Made by a program: the position numbers and the translations under genes. This document shows positions 29,258 to 40,037 of a DNA stretch of 64,000 nt, piece by piece (position 1 is the stretch's first letter; each line of letters opens with the position of its first letter). This stretch comes from Tatumella ptyseos ATCC 33301 (GTDB taxonomy: Bacteria > Pseudomonadota > Gammaproteobacteria > Enterobacterales > Enterobacteriaceae). Where the stretch lies: positions 1 through 64,000 of the forward strand of contig NZ_JMPR01000046.1 in assembly GCF_000735525.1 (NCBI RefSeq). Direction: 5' to 3'. The notes below the pieces were generated by a model. The model was given only the letters and a program-made list of their open reading frames with translations, did no database searches and was not told where the DNA came from.

Positions 29258-30706
29258 TTACGGACGATACACTTTCACATTCGTATAGCCCTGCTCATGC
29301 AGGTAAAGTGCCTGCAGACGACTCATCACTCCCCGATCACAATACAGAAGCCAGGTACGGCTCTGGTCAAGGTCAGCAAACTGGCTGCCGAGCTTATAAA
29401 ACGGCAGCGATTTGATCTCGACATTCCCCGCCTGTAACGGGTTCTCTTCGTATTCATCGACCGACCGGATATCCAGGATACTGTCGTTTTCACCGAACGC
29501 ATCCACCGTTTCAATCTCAACCACATCGCGGGCCGCTTGCTCCGCAATCTCGCGAATATCCAGATTGCTGGCTTCTTCAACCACTTTTTCCAGGATACCG
29601 AAATCGAAGTTTTCTTCTTCGGCCAGGATCTTACTCTTCAGCGCTTTCACTGTCGGACTTTTGGAGATCACACCACAGTATTCCGGCATGGTACGGGCAA
29701 AATCTTCCGTCCCGATCTTACGCGCCACATCAATGATATGTTCTTTATCATGAGAGATCAGCGGGCGCAGGATCAGTGTGTCACTGGCATTATCAATTAA
29801 GCGCAGATTGGTCAGCGTCTGGCTGGAGACCTGGCCGAGTGCTTCACCGGTCACCAGCGCCTGCACGCCATAGCGCTCTGCCACCATGGAGGCAGCACGA
29901 ACCATCATGCGCTTAAGCACAACCCCCATCTGGCCGTCATCGATATTTTCGAGGATGGCACCCACAACAGGTTCAAAGTCGATGGCGACAAACCGGACAC
30001 GGTGCGAACGACCGTAACGGGTCCAGAGGTAATGAGCCACCTGCCGCACACCAATCTCATGGGCAGCGCCCCCGAGATTGAAGAAACAATAGTGCACCCG
30101 GCATCCGCGACGCATCAGCATATAGCTGGACACACCGGAATCGAACCCACCGGAGATTAGCGATAAAACATCTTCCTGCGTCCCGATAGGGAAGCCGCCA
30201 ATACCTTCATGCCGTTCGGTCACCAGCAACAGACGGTCATCGTCGATTTCCAGGTTAACCGTCACTTCCGGACGGGTTAACCGGACAGAGGCGGAAGGAA
30301 TGTGCTGGTTCAGTCCGCCGCCAACATAACGCTCAACATCCTGTGAGCTGAACTCATGTTTCCCGCGGCGTTTAGCACGGACACAGAAGGTTTTACCTTC
30401 CAGTCTTTCACGGTTTAATGCCAGGGTCTGCTCAAAGATGTCGTGCATATCGGTGTAAGTATGTTCTTCCACCGCCAGGATATGATGGATCCCGGGAATA
30501 CGCGTCAACTCTTCGGCAATTACCGGTTTCAGCGCTTCATTTTTTGAACGGACGACAATGTGGTCCCAGTGACGAACAACTTTGATCTCTTCGTCGACGG
30601 TTTTCAGGATATTGCGAATATTTCCGTTAAGGATTTTAATAAAACGCAGTCGTACAGACTGGCTTTTAATCGTGATTTCCGGAAACAGTTTTATGATAAA
30701 CTTCAT
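29258..30706 (-). CDS. thiI: tRNA sulfurtransferase ThiI
   Basis: Bifunctional sulfur carrier, 482 residues as in E. coli. It makes 4-thiouridine in tRNA and hands sulfur to ThiS for thiamine. Order: N-terminal ferredoxin-like domain, THUMP domain (about 60-165), PP-loop ATPase with [10 protein letters not shown] (about 185-195), and a C-terminal rhodanese domain with persulfide Cys456 in [10 protein letters not shown]. Divergent from xseB across a 238-bp interval that holds no gene. The thiamine kinase thiL is also in this window. Confidence 0.97.
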   Translation of the reverse strand: MKFIIKLFPEITIKSQSVRLRFIKILNGNIRNILKTVDEEIKVVRHWDHIVVRSKNEALKPVIAEELTRIPGIHHILAVEEHTYTDMHDIFEQTLALNRERLEGKTFCVRAKRRGKHEFSSQDVERYVGGGLNQHIPSASVRLTRPEVTVNLEIDDDRLLLVTERHEGIGGFPIGTQEDVLSLISGGFDSGVSSYMLMRRGCRVHYCFFNLGGAAHEIGVRQVAHYLWTRYGRSHRVRFVAIDFEPVVGAILENIDDGQMGVVLKRMMVRAASMVAERYGVQALVTGEALGQVSSQTLTNLRLIDNASDTLILRPLISHDKEHIIDVARKIGTEDFARTMPEYCGVISKSPTVKALKSKILAEEENFDFGILEKVVEEASNLDIREIAEQAARDVVEIETVDAFGENDSILDIRSVDEYEENPLQAGNVEIKSLPFYKLGSQFADLDQSRTWLLYCDRGVMSRLQALYLHEQGYTNVKVYRP

Positions 30707-30944
30707 GGCGGCACAGGCTTATTCAGGGAAAATAAGTGTTAATAACTTACACACTTAACTGTTAAAATCAGAGAATGGCGGACAGCTTCGGAGATGTCCC
30801 GCATCCAGGATGCGCGAGTATATCATCTTTGTTGCGACTCTGCTTCTGCAACCTCTGTCACATTGATCATTTTGCTAATCGTTTGTGGTCAGCTACCATA
30901 AGTGATTACAATTGAATATATAAATCGTTGAGCCGGTGTCTACT

Positions 30945-31187
30945 ATGCCTAAAAAAACCGAACCTTCTGTCAGCTTTGAACAAGCGCTGCAGGAGCTGGA
31001 AAGCATTGTCCGTCGTCTGGAAGGGGGGGAATTGCCATTAGAAGAAGCCCTGAACGAATTTGAAAAAGGCGTAAAGCTTGCCAAAACCGGCCAGCAAACA
31101 TTACAGAAAGCCGAGCAACGGGTGCAGATCTTACTGAAACCGGATGAAAATGCCGGCCTGAATGCCTTCACCCCGGACAGTCACTAA
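30945..31187 (+). CDS. xseB: Exodeoxyribonuclease VII small subunit
   Basis: 80-residue helical subunit of exonuclease VII, the same length as E. coli. Conserved segments are [19 protein letters not shown] and [16 protein letters not shown]. The large subunit XseA is not in the window. The frame extends to a GTG at 30936, but the ATG gives the family start MPKK. Its TAA overlaps the ispA ATG by one base. Confidence 0.96.
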   Translation: MPKKTEPSVSFEQALQELESIVRRLEGGELPLEEALNEFEKGVKLAKTGQQTLQKAEQRVQILLKPDENAGLNAFTPDSH

Positions 31188-32086
31188 TGGATTTGTCGAT
31201 ATTACTGGCCACCTATCGTCAGCGGGTGGATAACACATTAACCCGATTACTTAATGACCTGCCCTTTCAGAGTTCTCCACTGGTGAATGCCATGGAGCAC
31301 GGCGTATTGTTAGGCGGCAAGCGTATGCGGCCGTTTCTGGTCTATGCTACCGGTCATATGCTGGGGGTTCCGCTCCCGGTGCTGGATATCCCTGCCGCGG
31401 CCATTGAATGTATTCATGCCTACTCATTGATCCATGATGATCTGCCTGCGATGGATGATGATGCATTACGACGGGGGCAACCGACCTGTCATATCGCTTT
31501 TGGTGAAGATACCGCCATTCTGGCCGGTGACGCCTTACAGACTCTGGCTTTCACTGCCCTGAGTACTCATCCGATGCAGGACGTCACGGCAGAAACCCGG
31601 CTGGCCATGATCTCCGAACTCGCCACCGCCAGTGGCGCTGCAGGTATGTGTGGCGGACAGGCGCTGGATTTAGCCGCGGAAGGAAAATCCGTCGGTCTGG
31701 AGGCACTGGAGACTATCCATCGCCATAAAACCGGCGCATTAATTCGTGCGGCAGTCAGAATAGGTGCCTGTTGTGCCGGCGAAAAAGCCCTGCCGTTGCT
31801 GCCGGAACTTGATCGTTATGCCAGTTCTATCGGGCTGGCTTTTCAGGTTCAGGATGACATCCTCGATGTTGTCGGCGACACCGAGGTTATCGGTAAACGC
31901 CAGGGGGCCGATATCGCCCTCGGGAAAAGCACCTACCCGGCCCTGCTTGGCCTTGAAGGGGCCCGCGAAAAGGCCCGCCTGCTCTGCCAGGAAGCCATGG
32001 ATGCATTGGATAAGCTCGCCGAAAAATCTTTCGATACCGCCTCATTACAGGCGCTGGCGGGTTATATAATTGAACGTGATAAATAA
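31187..32086 (+). CDS. ispA: Farnesyl diphosphate synthase
   Basis: Condenses IPP with DMAPP and then GPP to farnesyl diphosphate, the precursor of quinone tails, undecaprenyl phosphate and heme o. 299 residues. The first aspartate-rich motif [17 protein letters not shown] and the second [12 protein letters not shown] are intact, and GGKRMRP binds IPP. Between xseB (one-base overlap) and dxs (19-bp gap), so precursor supply and prenyl synthesis are co-expressed. Confidence 0.97.
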   Translation: MDLSILLATYRQRVDNTLTRLLNDLPFQSSPLVNAMEHGVLLGGKRMRPFLVYATGHMLGVPLPVLDIPAAAIECIHAYSLIHDDLPAMDDDALRRGQPTCHIAFGEDTAILAGDALQTLAFTALSTHPMQDVTAETRLAMISELATASGAAGMCGGQALDLAAEGKSVGLEALETIHRHKTGALIRAAVRIGACCAGEKALPLLPELDRYASSIGLAFQVQDDILDVVGDTEVIGKRQGADIALGKSTYPALLGLEGAREKARLLCQEAMDALDKLAEKSFDTASLQALAGYIIERDK

Positions 32087-32105
32087 CATCCATAATGAGT
32101 CACTG

Positions 32106-33971
32106 ATGAGTTTTGATACCACCCAATACCCGACACTGGCGCTGGCAAGCACAGTGCAGGAATTACGTCTATTGCCAAAAGAGAAGCTCCCTGCCCTGTG
32201 TGGTGAGCTGCGTCAATACCTGCTCGACAGTGTCAGCCAGTCCAGCGGCCATTTTGCCTCCGGACTGGGGGTCGTCGAACTGACGGTCGCTCTGCACTAT
32301 GTTTACAATACACCGTTCGATCATCTGGTCTGGGATGTCGGTCATCAGGCATATCCGCACAAGATCCTGACCGGCCGTCGTGACCGTATCGGCACTATCC
32401 GTCAGAAAAACGGGCTGCACCCGTTTCCGTGGCGCGATGAAAGTGAACACGACGTACTGAGTGTTGGTCATTCATCAACCTCGATCAGTGCCGGACTGGG
32501 CATGGCGGTAGCGGCAGAAAAAGAAGCCGCAGGACGCCGCACCGTCTGTGTGATAGGTGACGGTGCCATTACCGCAGGTATGGCCTTTGAAGCCATGAAC
32601 CATGCCGGCGATATTAAGCCGGACATGCTGGTGATCCTGAACGATAACGATATGTCGATTTCAGAGAATGTCGGGGCGCTGAATAACCGGGTGGCCCAAA
32701 TCCTCTCCGGAAAAACCTATTCACGGTTGCGGGAAAGTGGCAAACGCGTTCTGACCGGGCTGCCGCCAATCAAAGAGCTGGTAAAACGTACCGAAGAACA
32801 CCTGAAAGGAATGGTTTCCCCGGGTACATTATTCGAAGAGCTTGGCTTTAATTATATCGGTCCGGTCGACGGTCATGATGTGCTGACACTGGTCAGTACA
32901 TTAACCAATATGCGTAACCTGAGCGGCCCGCAATTTCTGCATATCATCACCCGTAAAGGGAAAGGCTACGCACCGGCAGAACAGGATCCTATTGCCTGGC
33001 ATGCGGTACCGAAGTTTGACCCGGCCAGCGGAGCGCTGCCTAAGAGCAAAGACGGCATTCCCACCTATTCCAAAATCTTCGGCGACTGGCTGTGTGAAAT
33101 GGCTGCACAGGACGATAAGCTGATGGGGATCACCCCTGCGATGCGTGAAGGCTCCGGGATGGTCCGTTTTTCCCGCGAATATCCGCAGCAATATTTTGAT
33201 GTCGCGATTGCCGAACAACATGCGGTGACCTTTGCCGCAGGCATGGCCATTGGCGGCTATAAACCGGTCGTGGCGATTTACTCGACCTTTCTGCAACGTG
33301 CCTACGATCAATTGATCCATGATGTTGCTATTCAGAAACTGCCGGTGTTGTTTGCTATTGACCGCGGAGGTATTGTCGGTGCCGACGGACAGACCCACCA
33401 GGGCGCCTTCGATATTGCCTTCCTGCGCTGTATTCCGGACCTGGTGATCATGACCCCGAGTGACGAAAATGAATGCCGGAACATGCTGTATACCGGTTAT
33501 CACCATCAGCAGGGGCCAAGTGCGGTGCGCTATCCGCGGGGTAATGGTCGCGGGCTGGAAAGTGAGCCGCTGCAACAGTTACCGCTGGGTAAAGGCCTCG
33601 TGAAACGTCAGGGAGAAAAAATCGCTATTCTGAACTTCGGGACGCTGTTGCCTGAAGCCGAAAGCGTGGCCGAATCACTGAATGCTACCCTGGCTGATAT
33701 GCGCTTTGTGAAGCCTATGGATGAAGCTCTGGTGCTGCAACTGGCAGAAAGCCACGACATGCTGGTGACGCTGGAAGAAGGTGCTATTAGCGGGGGTGCC
33801 GGTAGCGGAGTGAATGAAATTCTGATGGCAGCACGTCGCATGACACCGGTACTGAACCTGGGGCTGCCTGACCGCTTTATTTCACAGGGCACTCAGGATG
33901 AAGTTCGTCATGACCTGGGGCTGGATGCAGAGGGAATTCTGGCGGCTATCGAACGCTGGCAGGCGCTGTAA
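32106..33971 (+). CDS. dxs: 1-deoxy-D-xylulose-5-phosphate synthase
   Basis: Thiamine-diphosphate enzyme that joins pyruvate and glyceraldehyde-3-phosphate, the first step of the MEP isoprenoid pathway. 621 residues (E. coli 620). The ThDP/Mg motif runs from [18 protein letters not shown] to LNDN. The transketolase-type middle domain shows [13 protein letters not shown] with the catalytic Glu. The frame opens at 32070 inside ispA; the ATG at 32106 gives the family start [13 protein letters not shown]. coli has yajO after dxs; it is missing here. Confidence 0.97.
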   Translation: MSFDTTQYPTLALASTVQELRLLPKEKLPALCGELRQYLLDSVSQSSGHFASGLGVVELTVALHYVYNTPFDHLVWDVGHQAYPHKILTGRRDRIGTIRQKNGLHPFPWRDESEHDVLSVGHSSTSISAGLGMAVAAEKEAAGRRTVCVIGDGAITAGMAFEAMNHAGDIKPDMLVILNDNDMSISENVGALNNRVAQILSGKTYSRLRESGKRVLTGLPPIKELVKRTEEHLKGMVSPGTLFEELGFNYIGPVDGHDVLTLVSTLTNMRNLSGPQFLHIITRKGKGYAPAEQDPIAWHAVPKFDPASGALPKSKDGIPTYSKIFGDWLCEMAAQDDKLMGITPAMREGSGMVRFSREYPQQYFDVAIAEQHAVTFAAGMAIGGYKPVVAIYSTFLQRAYDQLIHDVAIQKLPVLFAIDRGGIVGADGQTHQGAFDIAFLRCIPDLVIMTPSDENECRNMLYTGYHHQQGPSAVRYPRGNGRGLESEPLQQLPLGKGLVKRQGEKIAILNFGTLLPEAESVAESLNATLADMRFVKPMDEALVLQLAESHDMLVTLEEGAISGGAGSGVNEILMAARRMTPVLNLGLPDRFISQGTQDEVRHDLGLDAEGILAAIERWQAL

Positions 33972-33980
33972 GCAGAAAGT

Positions 33981-34009
33981 CAGATTCGGCAACGGGTTTG
34001 CCGAATCTG
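33981..34009. terminator. Stem-loop between dxs and pgpA
   Basis: CAGATTCGGCAA and TTGCCGAATCTG form a perfect 12-bp stem with a five-base loop between convergent genes. T-runs are poor on both strands. Confidence 0.55.
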
Positions 34010-34033
34010 ACCCGTTTCTGATTGGGACAAGAC

Positions 34034-34543
34034 TCAGAAAGGAATGAATGCAGGAAAGTAGTGCGCTACCGCAAAGATTAACGCCGCAGAGATCACCCCG
34101 GCGACAATATCATCAACCATGATCCCCATACCTCCCCGGACATTGCGGTCAAACCAGCGGATTGGCCAGGGCTTCCAGATATCGAAAACGCGGAAAACAA
34201 CGAACCCTATCGCAATCCATTGCCAGTGGTGATTCGGGATCGCCACCAGCGTTATCCACATACCGATAAATTCATCCCAGACAATACTGCCGTGATCATG
34301 AACACCCATATCTTTTGCGGTTCTGTGGCAGAGATAAACGCCCAGACAGATCCCCAGCAACACAATCAGATAATAGAGTTCCTGCGGTAACTGGATCAGA
34401 AAATACCAGAACGGTATCGCCGCCAGCGACCCGGCCGTCCCCGGCATCACCGGGCTAAGCCCGCTACCGAAACCTACGGCAAGCAGGTGCCACGGATTAG
34501 TCAGTCGCAGACGTGAGATGACTTGCTGTCTATTTCCGGCCAA
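34034..34543 (-). CDS. pgpA: Phosphatidylglycerophosphatase A
   Basis: Inner-membrane phosphatase that converts phosphatidylglycerophosphate to phosphatidylglycerol. 169 residues (E. coli 172), four membrane helices. Conserved blocks are [28 protein letters not shown] and [20 protein letters not shown], which carry the acidic metal-binding residues. The apparent start is TTG at 34543, with AAGGA about 10 bases ahead, overlapping thiL by 14 bases. No in-frame ATG is better placed. Confidence 0.94.
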   Translation of the reverse strand: MAGNRQQVISRLRLTNPWHLLAVGFGSGLSPVMPGTAGSLAAIPFWYFLIQLPQELYYLIVLLGICLGVYLCHRTAKDMGVHDHGSIVWDEFIGMWITLVAIPNHHWQWIAIGFVVFRVFDIWKPWPIRWFDRNVRGGMGIMVDDIVAGVISAALIFAVAHYFPAFIPF

Positions 34544-35507
34544 AATGATCGTATCCTTTCACATGTATCGTGGCAGGTTTACCCTGATCCAGCAGAACCA
34601 GCCCTTCACTCTCCGGCGCAATCTGGCCGATACAGTGATAGGGAACCCCCAGGTGGTCAAGGGACACCGCCAGCGCACCCCGATTGATCTCCGGTACGGT
34701 GAAGCATAGCTCATAATCTTCGCCGCCACTGAGTGCCCAGCGCTGTGCCTGCTCTTTACCAAACCCTTCTTTCAGTGCTGTAGAAAGTGGCAAGGTATCA
34801 ATATTAATTCTGGCACCGACCCGGCTGTTCTTCAGAATATGGCCTAAGTCTGCCAGCAGGCCGTCCGAAATATCAATCGCTGACGTGGCGAGATCTCTTA
34901 ACGCCTGCCCCTGAAGAATACGCGGTACCGGACGAAGGTGACGCTTGATCAATGCCTCATAGATGGCCGGGTCATCGGTACGGACATGATGCTGCAACAG
35001 CGCCAGCCCTGCGGCACTGTCCCCCAGGGTTCCGGTCACAAAGATCCAGTCTCCGGGTTTCGCACCATTACGTTTCAGCGCCCGCCCTTCCGGGATCAGC
35101 CCGTGAATACCGAGCGTCATACTGAGCGGACCCCGGGTGGTATCCCCGCCAATCAATTGCATGTCGTAATAATTCAGAAGTTCAAACAGGCTGTCACTGA
35201 ATGCCTGCAACCACTCTTCATCGACAGAGGGTAATGTCAGTGCCAGTGTCAGCCAGGCAGGATCTGCGCCCATGGCAGCAAGGTCACTGAGATTGACCGC
35301 TAAGGCTTTGTAACCAAGGTCTGAAGGGTGGATATCACGCAGGAAATGTATCCCTTCCACCAGCGTATCGGTACTGATCGCCAGGGTCTTTTTTTCAGGG
35401 ACATTAAGAAGAGCGCAATCGTCTCCGATGCCTTTAACAACATCACGACGAGAGCTGGTAACACGATTAAAATAACGAGCAATGAGCTCAAATTCGCCAC
35501 AGGACAT
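34530..35507 (-). CDS. thiL: Thiamine-monophosphate kinase
   Basis: Phosphorylates thiamine monophosphate to the active diphosphate. 325 residues, equal to E. coli. PurM-like ATP-grasp fold; visible are [31 protein letters not shown] and IGGDTTRGP with the metal-binding aspartates. The ATG at 35507 gives the family start MSCGEF, but no good ribosome site precedes it. A GTG at 35519 is the alternative. It lies 65 bp after nusB with a terminator between, so it may depend on readthrough. Confidence 0.95.
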   Translation of the reverse strand: MSCGEFELIARYFNRVTSSRRDVVKGIGDDCALLNVPEKKTLAISTDTLVEGIHFLRDIHPSDLGYKALAVNLSDLAAMGADPAWLTLALTLPSVDEEWLQAFSDSLFELLNYYDMQLIGGDTTRGPLSMTLGIHGLIPEGRALKRNGAKPGDWIFVTGTLGDSAAGLALLQHHVRTDDPAIYEALIKRHLRPVPRILQGQALRDLATSAIDISDGLLADLGHILKNSRVGARINIDTLPLSTALKEGFGKEQAQRWALSGGEDYELCFTVPEINRGALAVSLDHLGVPYHCIGQIAPESEGLVLLDQGKPATIHVKGYDHFGRK

Positions 35508-35541
35508 AAGCGGGATCACTAAGCAGGTACGTTATTGATAT

Positions 35542-35564
35542 AAAAAAGGCCGGAGAACCGGCCT
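35542..35564 (-). terminator. Terminator between nusB and thiL
   Basis: On the minus strand AGGCCGG, loop TTCT, CCGGCCT followed by six T in total, directly after the nusB stop. It interrupts an otherwise continuous nrdR-to-pgpA gene row. Confidence 0.85.
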
Positions 35565-35572
35565 GAGTATCA

Positions 35573-35992
35573 TTACTTACGATTCGGACGAATTTGTGGT
35601 GCTGCTTTATCCAGAACGCCATTCACAAACTTATGGCTGTCTTCGGCACCAAAGACCTTCGCCAGCTCAATGCCTTCATTGATAGCGACTTTATAAGGCA
35701 CGTCGTCACGTTTGCTCAGTTCGTACAGCGCAATACGTAAGGCGGCTTTTTCAACCTGGCCCAGTTCATCCAGACGACGGGTCAGGTAAGGCTGCATCAG
35801 ACCATCAAGATAGGCACTGTTGTTCGCGACACCAGCCAGTATTTCGCGGAAATAGTTAACATCAACATCTTTGACGTCCTGTTCCGCCAGAAACTGGTAT
35901 TCCACATCGGAAATGTCATTATTGGATATCTGCCAGGAATAGAGTGCCTGGAGGGCACACTCCCGGGCACGGCGGCGAGCAGCAGGTTTCAC
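35573..35992 (-). CDS. nusB: Transcription antitermination factor NusB
   Basis: RNA-binding all-helical factor, 139 residues as in E. coli. With NusE (ribosomal S10) it binds boxA RNA in rRNA operons and prevents early termination. The arginine-rich start [18 protein letters not shown] is the RNA-binding helix. It starts with GTG, 16 bp after ribH. The linkage with riboflavin genes is conserved in enterobacteria. Confidence 0.97.
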   Translation of the reverse strand: MKPAARRRARECALQALYSWQISNNDISDVEYQFLAEQDVKDVDVNYFREILAGVANNSAYLDGLMQPYLTRRLDELGQVEKAALRIALYELSKRDDVPYKVAINEGIELAKVFGAEDSHKFVNGVLDKAAPQIRPNRK

Positions 35993-36008
35993 AAAATTCC
36001 CCTTAAGA

Positions 36009-36479
36009 TCAGGCGTTAATAGCTTCTAATACATTAATCATTTCAAGTGCGGTCAGTGCCGCTTCGGCACCTTTATTACCCGCTTTAGTACCGGCACGCT
36101 CAATAGCCTGCTCGATATTTTCGGTCGTTAACACTCCGAAGGCGACAGGAATGTCACTGTTCATTGCCACGCTGGCAATCCCTGAACTGGCTTCCCCGGC
36201 CACAAATTCAAAGTGCGCTGTTCCGCCACGGATCACCGTGCCAAGCGCGATCACCGCGTTATATTTGCCGGTGTTGCACAGCGCGCGCGCAGCCAGAGGT
36301 AATTCGTAAGCTCCGGGTACCCAGACGACGGTAATATTTTCATCTTTCACCTGACCAATACGTTTCAGCGCATCGATAGCACCGTCCAGCAGACTGTCAT
36401 TGATAAAATTATTAAAACGGGCAATGACAATGGCAACGTTAGCTTCAGGCGTTGCTACAGCAGCTTCGATAATTTTCAT
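36009..36479 (-). CDS. ribH: 6,7-dimethyl-8-ribityllumazine synthase
   Basis: Penultimate enzyme of riboflavin synthesis, joining the pyrimidine and butanone-phosphate precursors. 156 residues, family length. [15 protein letters not shown] binds substrate, [12 protein letters not shown] is the core motif, and the catalytic His is in GGTAHFEFV. Forms 60-mer shells in homologues. E. coli calls it ribE (formerly ribH). It stands 93 bp after ribD in the nrdR-ribD-ribH-nusB row. Confidence 0.97.
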   Translation of the reverse strand: MKIIEAAVATPEANVAIVIARFNNFINDSLLDGAIDALKRIGQVKDENITVVWVPGAYELPLAARALCNTGKYNAVIALGTVIRGGTAHFEFVAGEASSGIASVAMNSDIPVAFGVLTTENIEQAIERAGTKAGNKGAEAALTALEMINVLEAINA

Positions 36480-36572
36480 ACACTTCCTTTCAGGTAAAAG
36501 TCGGGTCGCCCGGCAAGGGGGGCGAATTTTAGCATACTCTTTCGCGCTCTGCTCTCGCTTTTGCGCAAACTC

Positions 36573-37676
36573 TCATTCCGGGCGTAAAATAACCCGTAAG
36601 TCATCACCGATACGGCGAACATCCTCAAAACAAAATGCCGGGGCCTCGGCCAGCCGGGTAAGCCCCGGTAAGGCACAGAGCCCGCGGGCTTCATTACCGA
36701 GAAGCTTCGGCGCCAGGTAAACAATTAATTCATCCACCACCCCGGCACGTATCAGAGCACCGGCCAGGGTCGCCCCGGCTTCGGTCCAGACACTGTTGAT
36801 CTGCTGGCGGCCTAACTGCATCATCAGCGCGACGAGATCAAACCCGCCGTTGTGTTCCGGCACCACTATCTGCTTCACCGTGTCAGGCCATTCCCCGTCG
36901 GGGCGGGAACGTATCAGCCAGGTTTCGCCTGGCCCGGAAAACACCGACTGTGCTGGCTGTAATTGCTGCTGCCGGTCGGCTATTACGCGGATGGGCTGGC
37001 GAAGACAGGCTTCTCCGCCGATGGCCGCCAGCGTCTGACTGTCCAGTGAACCGGCACGCACGGTGAGCGCGGCATTATCCGCAATAACCGTTTTCGCCGT
37101 GCTGAGAATGGCATGACTCTGTGCGCGGAACTGCTGCACATCCCTGCGGGCGGCATCGGAGGTGATCCACTGGCTTTCGCCGCTCGCCATGGCCGTTCTG
37201 CCATCCAGCGAAGCCCCCAGTTTCAACTGTAGCCACGGAAATCCGGTACGCATACGCTTCAGAAAACCACGGTTCAGGGCTTCCGCTTCCTGTTGCATCA
37301 GACCATGACTGACCTCAATCCCGGCCTGGCGCAGCCGATACAGCCCCCGGCCTGCCACTTCCGGATTCGGATCCTGCATCGCCGCAACCACACGGGAGAC
37401 TCCGGCCGCAATTAAGGCATCACAACAGGGAGGGGTCCGGCCAAAATGGCTGCATGGCTCCAGCGTGACATAAGCCGTGCCGCCGCGCGCTGCCTCTCCG
37501 GCGGCACGCAAGGCATGGACTTCCGCATGAGGCTCCCCGGCCCGCTGATGCCACCCTTCCCCGACAATCTGCCCGTCACGGACAATCACACACCCGACAT
37601 TCGGGTTCGGTGCGGTGGTAAAGCGGCCCCGTCTGGCAAGTTCCAGCGCCCTGGCCATAAATACCTGATCAGTCAT
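36573..37676 (-). CDS. ribD: Riboflavin biosynthesis deaminase/reductase RibD
   Basis: Bifunctional enzyme of 367 residues (E. coli 367). The N-terminal zinc deaminase carries HAEVHAL and [16 protein letters not shown], with His and two Cys as zinc ligands and Glu as catalyst. The C-terminal NADPH-dependent reductase follows from about residue 150 ([20 protein letters not shown]). It overlaps the nrdR stop by 4 bp (ATGA), which indicates translational coupling. Confidence 0.97.
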   Translation of the reverse strand: MTDQVFMARALELARRGRFTTAPNPNVGCVIVRDGQIVGEGWHQRAGEPHAEVHALRAAGEAARGGTAYVTLEPCSHFGRTPPCCDALIAAGVSRVVAAMQDPNPEVAGRGLYRLRQAGIEVSHGLMQQEAEALNRGFLKRMRTGFPWLQLKLGASLDGRTAMASGESQWITSDAARRDVQQFRAQSHAILSTAKTVIADNAALTVRAGSLDSQTLAAIGGEACLRQPIRVIADRQQQLQPAQSVFSGPGETWLIRSRPDGEWPDTVKQIVVPEHNGGFDLVALMMQLGRQQINSVWTEAGATLAGALIRAGVVDELIVYLAPKLLGNEARGLCALPGLTRLAEAPAFCFEDVRRIGDDLRVILRPE

Positions 37677-38131
37677 TCACGTTTATCCTGTAACCGGGCA
37701 ATTTCTTCGCCGAACTCGCGGATATCCTCGAAACTGCGATACACAGAGGCAAAGCGAATATAAGCCACTTTATCCAGCATTTTCAGCTCATCCATCACCA
37801 GATTACCCAGCATTTTACTGGGCACTTCTCTCTCTCCGGTGGCCCGCAGATGTGCTTTAATCCGGTGAACTGCACTGTCCAGCGCGTCCGAACTCACCGG
37901 ACGCTTTTCCAGTGCTTTCATCATGCCGCGCATCAGTTTATCTTCGTCAAAGGGTTCACGCACATCGTCACTTTTTACCACTCTTGGCATCACCAGTTCC
38001 GCGACCTCAAACGTGGTAAACCGCTCATGGCAGACCAGACACTGACGACGACGGCGTACCGACGACCCCTCACTGACCAGCCGGGAGTCTATGACCTTGG
38101 TATCTACGGCTGCGCAAAACGGACAATGCAT
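37673..38131 (-). CDS. nrdR: Ribonucleotide reductase repressor NrdR
   Basis: Zinc- and ATP-cone-containing repressor of ribonucleotide reductase operons, 152 residues (E. coli 149). The zinc ribbon uses Cys3, Cys6, Cys31 and Cys34. The ATP-cone starts near residue 49 ([18 protein letters not shown]) and senses dATP versus ATP. First gene of the minus-strand row. The upstream 180-bp interval is shared with divergent kbp. Confidence 0.97.
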   Translation of the reverse strand: MHCPFCAAVDTKVIDSRLVSEGSSVRRRRQCLVCHERFTTFEVAELVMPRVVKSDDVREPFDEDKLMRGMMKALEKRPVSSDALDSAVHRIKAHLRATGEREVPSKMLGNLVMDELKMLDKVAYIRFASVYRSFEDIREFGEEIARLQDKRE

Positions 38132-38258
38132 CGAATTATTCCCAAGCTTAAGTAATCATTCAGTCTAGTGTAACGCGAAGACATCGTTAACTAAATGTAT
38201 TCACGTGCGGTGACTTTCATTTTGCCGCAACCACGTTATTCTTTATCTCTGTTTACGA

Positions 38259-38265
38259 CTATGCT
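38259..38265 (+). promoter_or_regulatory. Candidate -10 of kbp (sigma-S like)
   Basis: CTATGCT followed by TAA resembles the extended sigma-S -10 (CTATACT). It lies about 50 bp before the kbp start. E. coli ygaU/kbp is known to be sigma-S and osmotically induced. Low confidence: one hexamer read by eye. Confidence 0.3.
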
Positions 38266-38313
38266 TAATGTGTTTATCGTAAATATTCACAAAAAAATCA
38301 GGAGTCAATGAGT

Positions 38314-38748
38314 ATGGGTTTATTTAGTTTTGTTAAAGAAGCGGGTGAAAAACTGTGGGATTCCGTCTCTGCCGATGATGGCAGCAAAATCCAGGATCAT
38401 TTAAAAAAGCTGGGCATTCCTGACAGCGATAAAGTGAATGTCAGTGTTAATGACGGGACAGCAACCGTGACCGGTGATGGCCTGAGCCAGGAACTGAAAG
38501 AAAAAATCCTGGTTGCCGTCGGTAACGTGGCAGGGATCACCCATGTGGATGACCAGGTCAGCACCAGCGGCCCGGAAACTACCCCGACAATCTATACCGT
38601 AAAATCCGGAGACACACTGAGTGCTATCTCTAAGCAGGTTTACGGAGATGCTAACCAGTACAACAAAATCTTTGAAGCGAACAAGCCTATGCTGACAAGC
38701 CCGGACAAAATTTATCCGGGCCAGGCACTGCGTATTCCACAGGCATAA
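38314..38748 (+). CDS. kbp: Potassium-binding protein Kbp (YgaU; BON and LysM domains)
   Basis: Cytoplasmic protein of 144 residues (E. coli 149) with a BON domain (about 22-85, containing [20 protein letters not shown]) and a C-terminal LysM domain ([18 protein letters not shown], then [11 protein letters not shown]). E. coli Kbp binds potassium and supports growth at high potassium. Two in-frame ATGs exist; 38314 is chosen because AGGAG is nine bases ahead and the product begins [15 protein letters not shown] like E. coli. In E. coli the gene is elsewhere, so its place next to yajI is a lineage feature. Confidence 0.93.
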   Translation: MGLFSFVKEAGEKLWDSVSADDGSKIQDHLKKLGIPDSDKVNVSVNDGTATVTGDGLSQELKEKILVAVGNVAGITHVDDQVSTSGPETTPTIYTVKSGDTLSAISKQVYGDANQYNKIFEANKPMLTSPDKIYPGQALRIPQA

Positions 38749-38755
38749 TATCCGC

Positions 38756-39307
38756 ATGAAGAGTACCCGTCTCAGCATCATTGCCGTTTCATTATTACTT
38801 GCGGGATGCAGTTCGTCACAGCCCCCGGCACGGCTGACCGACAGTGTCGGTCAGCTAAACCGGGATCTGAGCCGGTTATCCGCCCAGTCAGAGGCCGTCA
38901 CTTATCAGCGGCAGCTCAATGCGGCGTCCACCCGCGGTGCCTGGCTACTGCCTCTGGCGGACAGCCCGGTGTCTCTCATTACCGCGCAAGGTAAGGTGCT
39001 GACCCGGCTGGCCCCGGTAAGCCCCGGGGGCTTGCCGGTATTGCTGGTCAAAAACCAGCAGACCGGGTCGCTGCCCCCTTTTACCATCACAGCCGAACTG
39101 GCGGTAGTTTCTGCTAAGGAAGGATACCGGAATGCTGTGCCGGTTATTCTGAAACGCCAGGTACTACAGCGGGCTGTCCCGCTGGCACCGTCTGAACAGG
39201 CCCGCTTTATTCTGCCGGAAGTCAGGCTTAAAGGTGACCAGGTGCTGGTGGTCAATGTTCATCAGTTTATGCCGGAAATTTCAGCCGCAGTGACGCGCCC
39301 CCGCTAA
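38756..39307 (+). CDS. yajI: DUF3251-type lipoprotein YajI
   Basis: Predicted lipoprotein of 183 residues: signal peptide with lipobox LLAGC (Cys18), a short Gln/Ser-rich linker, then a mainly beta C-terminal domain. Function unknown. The assignment to YajI rests on size, the lipoprotein signal and position next to nrdR, where E. coli has yajI. It starts 7 bp after the kbp stop and likely shares its transcript. A terminator follows, and beyond it the accessory patch begins. Confidence 0.75.
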   Translation: MKSTRLSIIAVSLLLAGCSSSQPPARLTDSVGQLNRDLSRLSAQSEAVTYQRQLNAASTRGAWLLPLADSPVSLITAQGKVLTRLAPVSPGGLPVLLVKNQQTGSLPPFTITAELAVVSAKEGYRNAVPVILKRQVLQRAVPLAPSEQARFILPEVRLKGDQVLVVNVHQFMPEISAAVTRPR

Positions 39308-39350
39308 CGGGGAGACGAGTCCTGATATCGGTTGACCGTTTTCTGACGGT

Positions 39351-39381
39351 AAAACGCCTGATGAATCTTATCAGGCGTTTT
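39351..39381 (+). terminator. Terminator of kbp-yajI
   Basis: AAAACGCCTGAT and ATCAGGCGTTTT form a 12-bp stem with a seven-base loop. The T-run is short (TTTTG). Confidence 0.8.
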
Positions 39382-39440
39382 GTATTATGGACTATGCCCC
39401 GAAATCGCTATAAAGCCGTTTAAGCGGTGAGCGCAATAAG

Positions 39441-39451
39441 GCTTATGTTAA
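39441..39451 (+). repeat. GCTTATGTTAA repeat, copy A
   Basis: Left-most copy of the 11-mer; it is followed by AC, giving GTTAAAC, which fits the integron core GTTRRRY. Upstream, 39416-39425 (CCGTTTAAGC) pairs with it through CCGTTT/AAACGG and AAGC/GCTT. Confidence 0.8.
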
Positions 39452-39531
39452 ACGGACTGAATAATGAGAGACCTTACAACAAAATCTATGGTAAGAATCA
39501 GATACCAGAAAGGGGAAATTTAAGGGTGAAA

Positions 39532-39930
39532 ATGAAAGGAAGTTGCCTTTGTAAAAGTATCCATTATGAGTGTGATGCGTTAATTAATGGGATAGTCAAT
39601 TGCCATTGTAATACATGCAGAAAGGCGCATGCGGCTCCTTATGCTCCAACTGCCGGGGTTAAACGAGAACATTTCAGGTGGCTTGAAGGAATTGAATATT
39701 TAAACTCCTATGAATCTTCCGCTGGAAAAGTTCGCCACTTTTGTTCGGTTTGCGGCTCTCATCTTATGGCGGAGCGTGTGTCTCAAGATCATGTGATACT
39801 ACGTGTAGCCACTTTAGACGAGGCTCCCCCTGATACAGTTATTTCTCATATTTGGTGTTCACATGATGTTTCATGGCTAAAAGAAAATAAGGGAGTACCT
39901 CATTTCGATGAGTGGCAAACGGATGAGTGA
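39532..39930 (+). CDS. GFA-family (glutathione-dependent formaldehyde-activating type) zinc protein
   Basis: Zinc-binding protein of 132 residues with the GFA/CENP-V fold. Cysteine pattern: Cys5, Cys7, Cys14, Cys24, Cys26, Cys29, then Cys71 and Cys74 (CHCNTCRKAH and HFCSVCGSHL). The family includes a formaldehyde-glutathione adduct enzyme, but most members have no proven reaction, so no specific function is claimed. Codon use is clearly more A/T-rich than in the neighbours (for example Ser TCT, Leu TTA), a sign of transfer. The start at 39532 follows AAGGGTG. Single gene of the first repeat-bounded unit; such genes are common as integron cassettes. Confidence 0.85.
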   Translation: MKGSCLCKSIHYECDALINGIVNCHCNTCRKAHAAPYAPTAGVKREHFRWLEGIEYLNSYESSAGKVRHFCSVCGSHLMAERVSQDHVILRVATLDEAPPDTVISHIWCSHDVSWLKENKGVPHFDEWQTDE

Positions 39931-40026
39931 TCGAAATACCTATCGGCCCCTTACAGATATCTGATGTGGTCAGAGGGTATTTATGTCAGGAAAAAGCCGT
40001 CCATTGCCGTTATACTCAACTGAAGG

Positions 40027-40037
40027 GCTTATGTTAA
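40027..40037 (+). repeat. GCTTATGTTAA repeat, copy B
   Basis: Identical to copy A. The core reads GTTAAAT (GTTRRRY). The preceding CTGAAGGGC (40020-40028) pairs with 39946-39956 over nine bp with two bulged bases, as attC inner arms do. It overlaps the 3' end of the acetyltransferase gene. Confidence 0.8.

Noticed and set aside
30707-30944. TPP riboswitch upstream of thiI or xseB
   Set aside because: The conserved THI-box core (CTGAGA near ACCTGA/TGATCTGG) was not found. The same holds upstream of thiL.
38132-38313. FMN riboswitch for the ribD-ribH row
   Set aside because: No RFN-element core is visible; in enterobacteria this element precedes ribB, not nrdR-ribD.
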